A DNA stretch of 64,000 nt from Trochalopteron elliotii (GCA_024734555.1 JANPWX010000340.1:69313-133312), one strand, 5' to 3'. Numbered from the stretch's first letter, positions 41,601-56,600 are shown. Notes: a model not told the origin generated them from the letters alone. A program made the numbers and translations.

Positions 41601-44600
41601 GAGTGAAGGAAGAGTCTGAATGGTAGTTCAGTGTGAAAATAGCTGGTTATGAAATAAAGTAACAGTGTGTTTCCTTCCTTTAGAAATTACTCTGTGAGAA
41701 ATTAGAGGAACAATTACAAGATCTGGATGTTGTCTTGAAAAAGAAGGAGCGTGCAGAACGCAGGTACTGTTGTTTGGATGCATTCCAAGCAGTGTTGTGC
41801 AGGGGTGGTAATAATTGAGCAAGCATTGAAATAACTAGGGGCTGGGGAGAAAAGCAATGAAGAGACTGGGAATTGGTAAGAACAATTTTGACTTCCCACC
41901 GATTGTTACTGGCTCAGTACTGGGGCAGCTTGCAAGAAGGGAGGAAAGGTACAATAACTGGGAAAGATAAGCAAATGCATTTGTACTAAGCTTTTCTTAA
42001 AGTGCCTGAACACAAGTTTGACCTTCTTATATCAATAGTTAAAGGGTTTCCAGCACTGGTTCAGCTGACTGTCAGTCGTGTATAGAGTTCCTGCTGTAAG
42101 CAAGTTTAAGTCTTGACTTTGCTCCAAAAGTCATCCAGATTACTGTGGGATTTGAGAGTTGTTGCTTTAGATTCTGCTACACTTTGCCTAATGAAGAAGA
42201 TTATGCAGCAACTGCTGTAGAGCAGCGGGCCAGTGATCACAGAATATTCTGAATTGGAAGGGACCCACAAGGATCATCAAGTTCAACTCTTCAGTGGATG
42301 GCCCATACAGGGACTGAATCCACAACCTTGGCATTATTATCACCCTGCTCTCACCAACTGTCCACCCCTGCCATCACCAAAGGCTAAATGCAAACATATT
42401 TATTGCAGTTAGGAACAACAGCCTTAACAGTTGGAACATTCTGTTGGCAGTTTTCAGACCTGGAAATGAGGGACATGAAACACAGTCTGCATAATTTATA
42501 CCTTTTAGGACATATATTGAGCACTTTGCAGAATTTAATAACATCTGTATGTATTATTAAACAAAACTTTGCGTGAATTTTATCTTAAAAGTCACGAGTC
42601 ATTTTATCTTAAAGTCATTTTATCTTAAATGTCACTAGAAGGTGAGACCCTTTTAAAGACAGTAATTGTGCAGGCTTATATTTGTGGAAGGGACTGTAAA
42701 ATTACATGAGATGTAGTGAGTCAGTGCTGGAAAGATGGGAGCACAATCTGTGTCTGCTTTCAGCTTTCTTCAAATCTGTTTGTTATTGCTGTTGCAGCAG
42801 CAACAATGATAGTGACAGATCAAGTACCAACTGTTCCTGATGTCACTACTTCTGCTCAGAGTATATCTAGATCATACTGTGGTGAAATTATCCATTGCCA
42901 ATTCTGCTGAATTTGTAGCTGTGGGAATGAAACTATCAGCTATTTTTATGAGTGAACTCAGCATATACACAGCCTCCATCTGTGCAGGAGTACGGGATAC
43001 ACAGGACCTCTGCTGTTTTGCTTTATAGTGGGAGTGCTCATTACTAGTGAACAGTATTTTTGGACCTACTTTGGTAAATATTCTGCTGGTAAACATTACG
43101 TGGAATGCAAGCTTTTGCCTGTCTGTCTTGCTTTTTTTTTTAAATCACTAGTGTTTCATAAAAACACAATCTTCTGAGAGCAACAGGAGAGAATATGGTT
43201 GATATCATAGCAGTTTTCAATGTCTGAAACAGATGTTTAATAACTGTTTTGCAATTTGATCCTCATACCAAATGAACCTAGTGCTTTATATTGTATGTCA
43301 TAAAATTGAGGTTTTTATTTCGTTAGTTTCCAATGCTTTTTTCTTAGAAATAAGCTTGAGCTATAATAGACTTCACAATGCAATAGTTGAATATGGAAGT
43401 CTTCGAACTTAATGCTGTATTGTAGCAAATAATAAGGTAAGAGGGCTGAAGAATCATAATGCCAGAGGAAATGATAGTCATTATTACAGCTCAGTGTATA
43501 TGTTAAAGCAGGTTGGTTGCTTGGGGCACAGATGTACTTGAATGCAGTGTTTCTGAAAACTCGGTATGTGGTTGGTGTCTGTCTTTTTGGCAAAGAGAAG
43601 AAATCCAGCTCTGTCATTATGGATCTGTCTACCTAATAGGTTCTTCAAACCAGTGTTGCTATCATGCTTTTTGAAGTTGTGACGTTATGCTCTTTCCAGC
43701 TCTCAGAAATCTGGCTGAGGCTGACTCAGCTGTTCAGCCATGGGCTTGCATATCCCCAAACTCTTATGTCACTGATTTTTTAAATGAAACCTTCAGGTTT
43801 GCCCTTGACTTACAAATACAAATATAAATGGATGAAATAATATCTTTTTTCCCCCTTTTTCTGTTCATGAATTGAAAGTGTTACCACAACAACCTGGATG
43901 AATTTCAGGTTTCTCATGTACAGACTATCTTGTGTAATCATGTCCTACCACCAGCTGGAGGGAGTGGACATTAAAGCCTTCTAGGATCTCCTTTTAATCC
44001 ATGTTAGGTACTCTGAGGCTTCTTGATAGAAAATGCCTCTAGGAACTACTTGTCTAATTCTCCCAGGCCAAACCATGTGGAGTGCTTGTTTTCATGCACA
44101 ATTCATGACTTCCCTGTTGCAGCTTTTGCAGCTGTGTAATTGAGATAAAATGTTTTCTTGAATTTGCCTAGGAAGTAACCAGACAGTGCTTATCTGCTGC
44201 TGCCCTTGGAGAAGTTTTGATTCAAATGTTTAAACTCTTGTCTGAAGTCTTGAGGTCCTGTCTGCCACAAAAGGAATAAAGAATTCATTCGATATCATTT
44301 TGTATTTCATTTCAAGACCTTGACCTCAGCAGGATTTTCTTGTTCCATTTGCTGATTTGTTAGGCAGTATGTACTCAAGCCAGGGAGAAGAACAGCAGAA
44401 CCGGAAAGCCTTGCTGACCATGTTTAAAAACAGATGAATTTTTCTAATCTCCTGTCTCTTGAAGTTTTGCATTACAAGAAATGAGAAGTTGAGTGAACCA
44501 TCAAAGACACTTGAATACTAAAATGTTTGCACTTCTAGTTCCTTTCTCATTTCAGTAATTGTATTCCTTGCCTTAAAATGTTATTTTAATTATTTTCAAG

Positions 44601-47600
44601 AGCATAGTGATTTCACACAGCATCCTTCCTCCTTATCCAACCAATCTAATGGTGCCCAGTTAGATTAGGATTTCTTTTCATCTGTCACTTAGTAATATTT
44701 ACATTAGAATACAAAACCAATTCGTTATATAGACAGCCAGTCATTTCAGTAGGCATAATGATACCAAGTTGTCAAAGTCCATGGTCTTTTTAGCTGTAAA
44801 ACAACCTTCTACTCTTTGTAAGTATTACTTTAGGAACGGTGTTTGTTCATTTTATTTAACAATATTATGCTAGAAGGTGCAGAAGGCTACTCAGAAGACT
44901 TTCAAAATTTACTTAAGATTCTTCAGAACTTAATGAATAGGAAACAAAATTTTTACACATCAATGCTTCCATTTGCAAAACATCACACAATGAAGTAAAC
45001 ATATCTAAAATTAATATATGTCTTGGGTATTTTTGCGGTTATGTGCATGATGTGTCCTGTTGCAACTCAAGTGCAGTGTGACAGGCTCACACAAGCACTC
45101 CCTGTAACTTCAGTAGTCTGATTCTGGTTGATTGAGACACTTCAATTCAAAAATCCAGAGTCCTTCCAGACACCAGTAAATGCCACCAATTTTCATTGTG
45201 CTCTTAATTTATTTAAATTACCCCTTGTTTTCCTAGAAAAAGGCTAGTAGGAACCTACTAGTAGGACCTATGGTGATGGGAGTTTGGTTACCCACCCTAG
45301 TCTGCCTTAGTACCTGGCTATTCTTCCTCAGAGACTGCTTTTTTGAAAGCTCAGTTCAGCAGCGTGAAGATCAGCATGCAGTGCTGTTTGTGAAGTGTTA
45401 GGAAGTCCATCTCTAGTTGAGACTGACAGATACAACAGGACTTAGAGAAGACTTGTGTCCTTCAGGAGCCAGAGTTGTCCCCAAGGTGATTCTTGTGACG
45501 CAGAATGTCTGTGTTGAGGAAAGCTAAAGTGAATTTGGCTTCCGTAGATTTAATCCTGCAGCACACTGTGGGCAAGGAGGGACAGCCTACTTCTCCTTAC
45601 AAGAGTCTGTCCTGTATTTGAATACTTTTCTCTCTCCCATCTTCAGTCAAGTGTTCTCTACACTGATCCAGCCTATTTTTTCAGCCCTTCTCTACAGGGC
45701 ATGTCTGCTGCCCTCCAGTAACTCCCCCTGGCTAACTCTGAACTGTTCAGCTGGATCACATGTTTCTTGGAGAATGTGTGGTGCCCAGATGGCTCTAGGT
45801 GCTCCAGCCAGTTGTGAGCAGGACTGACTGCTGTGGCAGGTGTCCTTCAGGTGTCCTGTCAGCTGTTGTCCTATTTGCACATCCATCTGTCATCATATAG
45901 TTCTTCGTGCAGCAGTTTGACTCTGCTGTTCTTTGCTCAGGCTGTTCTTCTCTGGCAAAGAATTGCTCTGTAGGCAGTTATTGTCCCCTAGTGTTTGTAG
46001 AGTTGGTTCTTCTTGCTTGGGTCTAATATCTGGCATTTATCCATTTTGGATTGCATCCTGTCTTTACGTATCTTTTCCAGTTCAGTGTGATTCTATTCCC
46101 ATTTTATCTTTCATCACCTTCACGATTGGTGGTAGTTATGGATTTGACAACATAATCTTTATCATACCATTTATATTTTTCAGTTGGTTTTTACTTGCTT
46201 TTTATACCCCAAATTCAATAATTTCTTTGGTGCCTACAATCTTCAAATACTTTTGATTGTTAGAACTCTTTAGAAATCTCTTACATTATACATGCAGGAA
46301 AATGTAATCACATGAGAATTAGCACATAATCCCAATTCCAAAAACTTTTCACTTGGAACATTCTCTTGGCATGTTTCTGCCTAGTGATATAGTAAGAGCT
46401 TCAAATGGTGCTAATTATAGTATTATTTCAGATATCTGCAGACTTTCTGTAAGCTTATTTTCATTTTCTTTCTCTCCTCAAGAAAAGAGCGACTGGTGTA
46501 TGTGGGTATCAGTATTGAGAACATCATTCCACCTCAGGTAAGCTAGTGTTTTTCTGTGGTATTTTTGTTTTATTTTTTAAACTTCTCTCAGTGCTGTGCC
46601 AGAGGTGCTAGATAGCATCTTGGAAAGAAAAATCAATCTATGTGCAGATCAGAAATAATTCTAGATCCTTCATTTTAGACAGAATATAGCAGAGAAACCA
46701 AGGGAGCTTTATGGTGTTTATTAGAGCCACCTGATGCCACACAGAATCCCCTCCCAGTGAGGGATTGCAGGACTACCTCCCTGCCCATTACAGTTGTATT
46801 TTGAGTTGAATGCTCCATATTCAGTAGTTTATAAAGTTGGGAATCAGTTATTTAACTCTGGTGTTTGCTGTGCAGTTATCTAGGTCTGAGCTAATTGTCA
46901 TGGCTTTCCTTTGAAACTGATGGAAACAAATATTTCTGGCTTATGACTCAGAGGGAATATGTAGTATCTCTAAGCAGCACAGCATTTGCCTTCAACAAGT
47001 GGATGTTAAGGTCACGTGATTAAAAACTGTAAACATTTAGTGTTTCATTAACAGATGTTTTTGTATGGTTTCCCTTGAGAAGAGAGGAGAAATGCTTTGA
47101 TTCATATGCAGGACATCCTCTTTTCACTTAAATACACTTTAAAGCAAGTCTCTTGGAGTCTTAGCCAAATGCTTTCATCTGGAATTATATAATCTCTCTT
47201 TGCAGTTTAAAATGGAACTTTTGTTCATTTTAAAGATAGACTTTCCACTCTGCCTGGCTGTAACAAGGCTAGCTTTTTCTCCCTGTCTCTGAATAACAGA
47301 AAAACTATAGCAGATTTTACAAACTTGCAGAAGAATCTATGACTGAGAGCAAATATTTGAAAAATGCAGCCTGGGGGCAGATTATTTTGCTTTTAAGTTA
47401 ATAACTTGCAAACAATATAGTAAAACTAACCTCCAGGAAGCTTTATTGAAACTGCACCATGTAAAGTTATCTCTGTGCTCAGTATGTAGAGGTGGTGGCC
47501 ATAGTTTGTTCAGCTGCCACATTTACTAGACCTGGGAGTATCACCCGAGGCATGATCTCAGCATTGGAGCATAAACACAATGATCCAATAGCCTGAACCC

Positions 47601-50600
47601 TTAAACTCTGTCTTTAGAAATTATGTAGCCTTGTAAGGGCAAAATGTGCAAATTCACCTGAACCGCTGTAATAGGTCACTATCTTGCAAGTTAAAATGTG
47701 CTGTGTTGGGCATATGAGCTTTCTAGACAGAATGAATAATCTATATTATGAGTTCAGTCACAATGAGTGTGAAGGGAGGGAGGAGATAAAGCTTTTTGAC
47801 ACTTCTGTCTTATCTGAACAGGAGCCGGAAATACCTGAAGGTCAGGAAGAAAAGAAGAAAGATTCCAAAAAGCCCAAATCAAAACTCGAAAGGAGATCTA
47901 CCAGAACCCGAAAGTGCATAAGCTACAGGTCAGCAGCTTGTTAAAGTAGCTTGTACAGCAAAAGTCATACTGTTGTTTCCTTTCTGAATCATCCCACCAC
48001 TTCTCATGTGAACTTTTACATTTAACAGGAAAGCCCAACTAAAGTGTCTGTGTTCTTTCCTCTGGACACTGCTTATGCTTGGTGGTTGTGAGAGCATGAG
48101 GTGGTAGAGTGAAAGGATGATGCATTAAAGTAATTAAAATGTATATGGTGTTCTGTTCAAGAATACTGGAGGAGTATTGTACCATTTGGTAGTACTGCAG
48201 TTTCTAGAGTGAGGTAAAGCAGGTGAATTAAACCTCTCCTTTCTCTTGCAAGGGAGACATCTGCTTGTGTCTGAAGGCCTTCAATTCCTTGCTCTCATCC
48301 CTCTCACCACCTTAGACCTTCCTTACATGTAAGGGGCATGAAACTTAAAATGTAATTATCACACAGTGCATCTAAAAATTCAGCTGTTTGGAGAAATCTT
48401 TAACCCTTCAGAGAAATTGTGACAAAAATGCAATTATTAAACAAAAGTGCCAAGATACTTACACTCTGCATTCTGAAAGTAGAATAGGTCACTGAGGTTT
48501 TCAAAATTCAGTGTGATCTTAATAACAACTTTTGTTCTCAGTGTATTCCCAAGTTGTTTTTATAAACTGCTTTCTAAATAATACCTTGTGACACTCTCTA
48601 TCGTCTTCAGTCCACCAGACAAGTAGAATGCCCTTGGGGTTAGAAAAGAATGTGGTTGCCTGAGAGACTGGGGGGGGCGTTTCCCAGATGCATTAGGAAT
48701 GCTAAAACAAAACTATCTTTTCAGTAGTTGCTCTGCGTAGACCTTTATCATCAAAAATTATAACTTTCCAACAATAACCATCACTGAATTTATAGTAAAC
48801 CTGGTTTTGCTGCTGAGGAGGAGCATGGCATTTGCGTAGGCTGAGTTTTCCAGACCGGTCAGAACAGTCAGTCTGACTTTGCTTAGCTGTTGGGTTTTGG
48901 TAACTTTTTGAATGAACAACAGAAGTCACACTATTGAAAATGCCATTGCTGCTTTGGGAAATTAGGCATTTCTGTAAGGAATGTTATGCTACGGTCACAA
49001 CTACATAGATCTGCTATTATGTTAATGGCAGGTCAGGCAGCATCTGACTAGGAGAAAAAAACCCTTGCCTGTCAGGAGTGTGACTTCAGCAGGACCCATG
49101 TTGTGCAATGACAGTAAATTTTTATTGAATGTAATGTTTCAGGAAAATCAGTCTTTCTGATAAAAAGTGATAATCTTTCTCACAGACTACATCATACACG
49201 TAAGTTTGAACTGGTGAAAATATTACACGTATCAGTATGTCAGATTTATTGTCCGCAGTGAAGTTCCACTGGTGTCACCCAGAGTTGTGGACAGCAGGAG
49301 AAAATAAATGCTAAAAGCCTTATTCCACTAGAAAACAGATCTGAATTGTGAAGCATCCTGGTTCTCTAAAGGATCTGTAATCCCTTCATATCACCCGTCT
49401 GTTGAGTCCTCTTGTGAGGAAGTTACCAAAAATCTGCATCATGAATAAAGCGTTAGCAGAAGAAACTATGTTCCATTACACCTAATGGACATGCAGCTGT
49501 CAGCTCATGGCTGAGCTCAGGTTATTTGTTAGAAGTGGTTTGAAAGCATTAAGTGATTTCTCACATTTTAAAGAGGGTTTTTTTTTAGCTGTGTGGAGGA
49601 GAAACAGCGTTTGAGTAATGTGGAACTAATCTTACTGATGGAATAATTTCAGAGTTATTTCCTTGCTAGGTAAAGCTGCCTTGAAAGTGGCATGCAGTTG
49701 CTCCTAAGTAATATAAAGATATCAGAAGTCCATCACCTTATTTTTAAAGGTGAAAGTGTTTCATGCTTACTATTGGAATACAGAGTAATGTAGTAGATTT
49801 ATTTTTTTCTTGTACTGCTGGAGGTTCCTATGGAGGTAAGGTAAATATAACTGTAATCTTTCTTTCATGACTGAGAAGTGGAATCTTTAATGAATGTATT
49901 GTCCCGTTGTTAGTTGTCTGTATCTAAAAATACAAATAATTAACTTTCTGAAAAACGAGAAAAAAATCGCATCTAAATAAAAAGTCTTTTCTATATGGTG
50001 AATAAAATTTGTACTTTTGCATGTTGGAGCTCAAGGCATCTATTTTTTCAAACAGGTAACAGTCCTTTTCTATGGAATTTGAATTCGTAACTGGAGAAAC
50101 AAACTGAGGTCATCTGTGTTGAAAGGATTGGATCTTTTTTCTTCAGTTTACTGTTCCCTTTAAATGAGTTACCCACAAATGCAGAGATTTGTGCACTTTT
50201 ATAAAAGCTTATGCTGGACAAGCGTACTCAAAGACTTTGCTTTTGTTTGTCCTATTCAGTTATGTAACATTGCTTTACAACTTACTTATGTAGATTTACA
50301 AGGAACTTTGTATTTTGTGTTTTATTTTATCTGTTAAGCTTAGAATGTTGCAGATCCATAAAGTATCATGAGCTTTAAGAGTAGAAAGCAGTTGTGTGAA
50401 ATCAGTTCTGAAGGAAAATGTAGACAGAATAAAGAATTTTACATTGAGTTTAATAGATGATTCTCAGGCTGTTTTGAAGGTTGGTAGAGCTAATACCATC
50501 TAATAAAAGTTGTGGGAAAAATGATGAATATTTTGTGTGAAAATGCTATTGAAACCATTTCAAAGAAATTGTTTCAGATTATATATTGTTAAATTCAGAG

Positions 50601-53600
50601 GCCTGTTGTGTAAAATGGCTAAAGATTTCTGTTCATGTAACTCAATAGTAAGGCTATGATAAATAATCCTCAAGCAAATAGAAGTAAGAAACGCAACTTT
50701 GATAATAAAATAGCCATTTTTAGAATTCTGGCCCATTATTTTAGTTAATTAATTACGTATCCAGCCCTCTGTCTGTGCAGTGTTATTTCTTCAGATTTTG
50801 AGGTATGTTTTTGTAACGATTTAATTAAAGTTCACTTCAAAGTGGTAAATGGAAGCTGTTATTTTTAGGTTTGATGAATTTGATGAGGCAATTGATGAGG
50901 CAATTGAAGATGATATCAAGGAGGCTGATGGAGGAGGTATGTTTCTGATGTTACTTGTTTTGCATTGCAGTGGTGGTAAGAAGATGGAGAGTAAATATAT
51001 TGTGGTATGAGAAGCAACAAATACAATCCTTTCCCTTTAAACTCTGTAGTTTGCCAGGGATTTTTTACTTCTGTATTTTTGGATGTGAACTAAATAATTT
51101 CCCTTAGGAGTAGCCATCACATGCTGCCAAAAGATGTCAGAAAATTAGTAAAAGTTGGTAGTTAAATGTAGCCTGTACAGGTTTTTATATAGTGTAATGA
51201 TTAAGTTTTGGATTTGAGGTTGGAATGGCAGCAGTGCTATTGACATTTGTCCCCTGTAAAAAGAGGGCTCACAAATTGGTCTGCAGTTGGACCCCCTGAA
51301 GACTGGGTGTACCAAATTGTCTTAATATTCATCCAGCTCTATTAGCACTTCTCAGTTGAACACCAATAAAGTAAAATTCTGTTCTTTGTTGCCTGTTAAG
51401 GCAACATGGGACCAAAACAGATCTTCTGCACTATCTGAGGGATGGAGGTGGATTTGTGCTTCTGCATCACCTTAACTTGCCCGAACAAAAGAGCCATGAA
51501 ACATTGTCCCTCAGTTGTTTGGCCTGTGCCATCTCCAGACACTCACCAGTTTCAGACCTTGTGGATCATGCAGACAATCTGAAAACTGTGTGTCTGTGGG
51601 TGTGTAACACAGGGTCCATTACAGTAAACAACCAAGTCTCAACACTAAGGCACCTTTTTAAAAATTCCACTTCTTGGCCCAACCACAACTTCAAACCTGT
51701 CATCTCCCCAGAAGGATAGTCAGCATTATGAAGAAAGTGTATTTTCTGGTAATTGCCCTCTCAAAAGGCACTGGCATGGTAATCATGTGGGTTGGGGTTG
51801 AGCATCAGAATGCAGACACTTAACCATGACCTTCTGCTTGGACCTCAGTATTTCCAAATGACCACAGCTGGGCTGTGTGTGTCAGGAGCAAGACTCTGGG
51901 CAGAGTCTTGCTTGACAGGAAAATATTCTGCTTGACAGAAAATAAACTGAAGTTAGGCACATGCAAGAAAGATCTGTAGAAAGTTAAACAAGAAAATAAA
52001 CTTGCTATTGTTTCCCCTTTCTGTCACCGAATTCAGGCATTGGCAGAGGCAAAGACATGTCAAATATCACAGGTCACCGTGGAAAAGACATTTCCACAAT
52101 CCTAGAGGAAGAAAGGAAGGAAAACAAGCGACCCCAAAGGGCTGCTGCAGCACGACGCAAGAAACGACGGCGACTAAATGACTTGGATAGTGACAGTAAC
52201 ATGGATGAAGAGGAGAGTGAGGATGAATTCAAGATCAGTGATGGGTAGGTCTGCAATTTAACTTCCACAAGTCACTGACCTCTACAGTCTTCAGTGACTC
52301 TTCAGTGCCCCTGAAATGATCATCAGGAGCATGTTCTCTGTGCTGTAATGGCACTGCACAGTACCAGTAAAAATCAAAGAATGATAGAATGGTTTGGGTT
52401 GAAAGGGACCTTAAAAATCACTCAGATCCAAACCTGCTACTATGGAGCCCTCCTGGCCTAGGGGAATGTCATTGTACTGGAAAAACTGTACTCTGTATCC
52501 ATGTGCTGACATCATCCAGTCTGTATTTTAAGCATAACACATTCTGGAAATGTTACTGGGATGTCTGAGGCCTCACTACAGGCTTCTGTTTGTGAAGGAA
52601 CCAGGTGGGCTCAGTTCTCTGGCTGATGTGACTGTCAAGAAGAAATCCATAACAGAAATGTAGCTAAAATGAGGCTGGTTGTTTCCTTTTAAAAAAATGA
52701 GTTGAAAATTTGTATTTTGTGGGAATTTTTTTGGCCTGATTGTCATTTAGAAATTGGAAGAGGAAAATTTTCATTATTTAGAGCATCCAGAACTTGACAG
52801 GCAGATTCTGAAATTAGTTCTTGATTGCTGCTCTGTAGGAGGTAGAGTTTGAAAACAGTCAAAGAGGTGGCTTATACTGTAGAAAACAAATACTTGTCAT
52901 GTGAAGCTTTAAACTCTAAATGAATATCACTCTGGCTGACTGAAACTCACTTTCCACAGAATTTTTCATCATTCAGTCTGGGCAATTACTGATGTTAAAA
53001 AAGTTGATAATTTTAGATTAACTTTAAGCTTCAATGAAGCAACATAATAAAGGAAGCATGAGGCTGTAGGCTCTTTACCAGCAACATTTAAAGCTTTACA
53101 CCAATCATTAAGTCAATTTACTAAGTGTATGGAAAATCTATACAAGACAAATGCAAACTTTGAGCTTCGTTTTTCAGCTGTGACCATGCTGAGGACATTT
53201 CAGTGGCACCCTGAATAATTGAGCTACATGTGCTGGAAATTTCCAATCAATGAGTGTAGCTTGTGGAAATGTTACAGAATTAATAGTGCATTGATCTTTT
53301 GAAGTGTGCTCTTGCATTTTCAACTCCATCCTCTGCTTAGGGCCTTCTGGATCTTACACTGGAATTTAGATTCAGCTGGCAGCCAAATGCAAGTGACTGT
53401 GTACCTTCAGCGCTCAATGGTTTTTAAAAAAGCCTTGGCTCACTTGAAATTATGGGAATGTTACAAGTTTATAAGGTTATGAGGTGCATGTTTTGCATTA
53501 TAGCCATAGTTTTGTGTTAAGACACGATATTCTAATTCTCAGAAATTGTGTGGGACAGTGCTGGGTTTGTGAAGGAAAGGTCACCTTTGCTAGAACATGA

Positions 53601-56600
53601 TTTGGGTTTTTTTTTCCCTCTGCAGTTACTGCTATGCAGACATTGCATTGCAGTGAAACATATGAACACTCTAGGATCTGTCCTATGTTAATGCCAGCTG
53701 CAGTGTTGGTTTCACAGAGTGTTTATATCCATCTGCTGTTGCAGTCTGCTGTGTAATGTCATGCACTGTAGAGCCATATCCCAAATACACAGCTGAACCC
53801 TCATGTCAGTGATGACAGCTTGCTCTCTCTGGGTCTTTGCTCCTCATGATAAGATTTGTGCTTTTATTTGTTTTGTGTAAAATGATACTTACCACTTGCT
53901 TGTAAAATACTAGTTGAGTCTTTTGGTTGTGATACCTCTCTCTGTTGTCTGGGGTTTTCCTTTGAACAGATCTCAGGATGAGTTTGTGATATCAGAGGAA
54001 AATCTGGATGAAAGTGAAGATGACCCACCATCAAATGAGGACAGTGACTCTGAGTTCTGCGCCCGCATATCCAGGCGACATCTCTCCAGGCCCATGAGGC
54101 AAAGCAGGAGGTTACGAAGGAAAACAGTCAAGAAAAAATACTCTGAAGATGATGAAGACGAAGAGTCTGAGGAAAATTCAAGCAGAGAGTCTGGTGAGTA
54201 TAAGCAATCTTTGATATTTTAAATACTCTGTTCTGGAGAGAGGGAGAATGGCAGTCTGAGTTTCTGTCATGACTGACACTAACTTGTTTGCTTGCTTTGG
54301 TCAAGTCAGATGTTATCTTCTCTGTAAAGCAGTTTGCTATTTGTTCTGCTGTCAGTATTTTTCAGGAAATTGATATTGAGCATTAGCTTCTTTGCATTTC
54401 TAGGTAATTATGTATTTAAATAAATGCTTGTGCTGTGATTCTAGAGGCCACAATTGTGGATAGTTGTAGCTGCCTCTGTACCTCTCCTGTTTGGCACATG
54501 ATTATAGGAAAGAGGATGGAGACAAAAGTGTGCTGCTTTATAGCTAGTAGAAGACCTTCTGAACACACCTATGAAAAAGATTCTGAAAGAAACATTTTCT
54601 GTCATTTTGGTGGAAGAAGACTTCAGTTGTATGGCATTCTGTGCTTTCTGGGAGGCTTGAAAGCAAAGAAAAATACCTTGACTCTCTCTCTTCTAAAATT
54701 ATCCTTAAAATCTCTAGTAATGGAAGACTCTTGCATCACAGAACATAATAATTCATTTTATTCTACTTGTCCTTCAACTACTTCATTTTCTGTTGGTTTG
54801 AAGTGTGAGAATAGTACTTGTGCACTACATAAACCTTTTCACGATCAGCATCTTTCTCTGAAGGCTGTCCTCCTTGTTTCTGCTTCATTTGAGACACAGA
54901 CTAGAAAGTGCCATATACATAAGCACTCATTTTTTCTCACTTTTACTGTGAATTTAAGGTTCTAACTATACTGGAGTGTTAACTTACTGCAGTGTGTGTT
55001 ATCTTTCCAGTGTTTTGTCTGTCAGTCTAGAATATAGATGATGAACATGTTGGAGTAAGTTGCTTTGGAGTACTGATTTCCAAAAGTAAGGTTCATGCAT
55101 AGACAGATGAAGACAACTATGTCTTAGAGTGATTAGAGTGATTGTTGTCTCCCTGTCTTTTATGCATCATTGCACTGATCATAAGCTCTTATCAATGAAG
55201 GTACTGGCAGAAGTCTAAAGAGATTGCTTATCTGTTCTGTAATGCACAAGAGCAACTGTTTGTTTCCTGGTGGACACACATCTGTGATAAAATCAACTGT
55301 TTACAATATCATTCCATATATATCTAAAAGTATAATCTTAACTGTGTGTTTCTATTTCTCTCTTACCCTCATTATTGTCTATCAAGATGCTGCTTTAAGC
55401 CTGTTTTGAGCTAAGGAAATCAGGTGCCCTGCAAGAGGCTTTATTTTCAGTCTCCAGAGATGGACTTTCTTTTTGAAGCTGGTTGCTCTTGCTGACTTGC
55501 TCTGTTCCTTTGTCTAATGTTTTAGGAAGTAAAGAGGATGCCACTTTGATCTGTGACTCATGTCAATCACTAACTTAGGAACAGTGTGTGACTTTTATAG
55601 AAATGTATCTTGGGATAATTGTTCTGGCATAGCTCAGTGAAAAGCAGCTGAAGTTGGTTTGAGGCTATTTTCAACTAAATAAATGTCAATAAATTTAACT
55701 TTTGAAGACACTAGCTGCAGTAGACTGGTGCAGGAAGAACTGTGATTGGTGGTAAGTTTCTTCTGTATGGTTTCTGTTTTAAGCAAACTCATGATTGAGT
55801 GAAACTGATTTTTGTTCTTAACTTATGTAACTCAGGTCTTGGAGTTTCATCTTGTCAGTCGTTTTTCATCTACCTGTTCTTAAAAGGCTTCTAGTAGAGT
55901 ACAATTTATGTAAATTTTAAAAGCAGAACAGACTCTCCTGAGGCACTGGTAACGTGTGCCATCAATTTAGTAAGGTTGTTTCCACTGACATAAATTGTAG
56001 AGACAACTTTGACACCAGTAGAGATAAGGCAACAAAAACACTGTAAAGAAACTATCTGAATGAGGAAACTTACCTAAATTTTTTATGTGAGGCAGTTTTG
56101 CTTTGATGGAATAATGCACATCACTCTTTTATTCTGTACAGAGAGTGGTGATTACACAGATTACAGTGATGATGATTACCTGGAAACTAGGAGGAGAAGA
56201 TCAAGACGGAATCAGAAGAGACAAGTTAATTATAAGGAAGATTCAGAAAGTGATGGCTCACAGAAAAGTGTCCGATATGGGAAGGAGTTGAGAAGAGTTC
56301 ATAAACGCAGGCTCTCCACTTCGGACAGTGAAGGTAAAATAACCAGTCCAGCATTTCCAGGAGCAGGTGTATGTCAGCATCAGCATGAAGGGAAAGTTAT
56401 ATAATTCCAAGATTTCAGAGAATTGTCTTTCTAGTGTTCCTTGATGTTTTTCAGAAACTATTTCCTTCTGAAACAGCCCACTGGTACTTTATGATGCACT
56501 GAGTCACTTCTGAAATTTATCATTGCCCCTAATCCTGACTTTCAGGTGTGAATTTACTGTGCCTGACACAGTGTTGGCATTCCAGAATTGGCACTAATGC

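Larger units (their letters stand above)
41764..46482 (+). other. RSF1 intron 9 (4719 nt)
   Basis: Phase-2 intron, gtactg to tctcctcaag. It carries the tRNA-derived SINE (42235-42372), a threefold attttatctt direct repeat (42577-42635), and an 8-bp-arm palindrome ctagtagg/cctactag at 45244-45261. No exon recognised. Confidence 0.86.

Noticed and set aside
42298..42372. A functional tRNA-Ile gene
   Set aside because: The B box and D arm are substituted and the sequence is joined to a CR1-like tail, so it is a SINE head and not a working tRNA.
54435..54965. 176-codon + strand open frame in intron 14
   Set aside because: No family resemblance, no splice sites joining it to RSF1, and compositional features of random AT-rich DNA.
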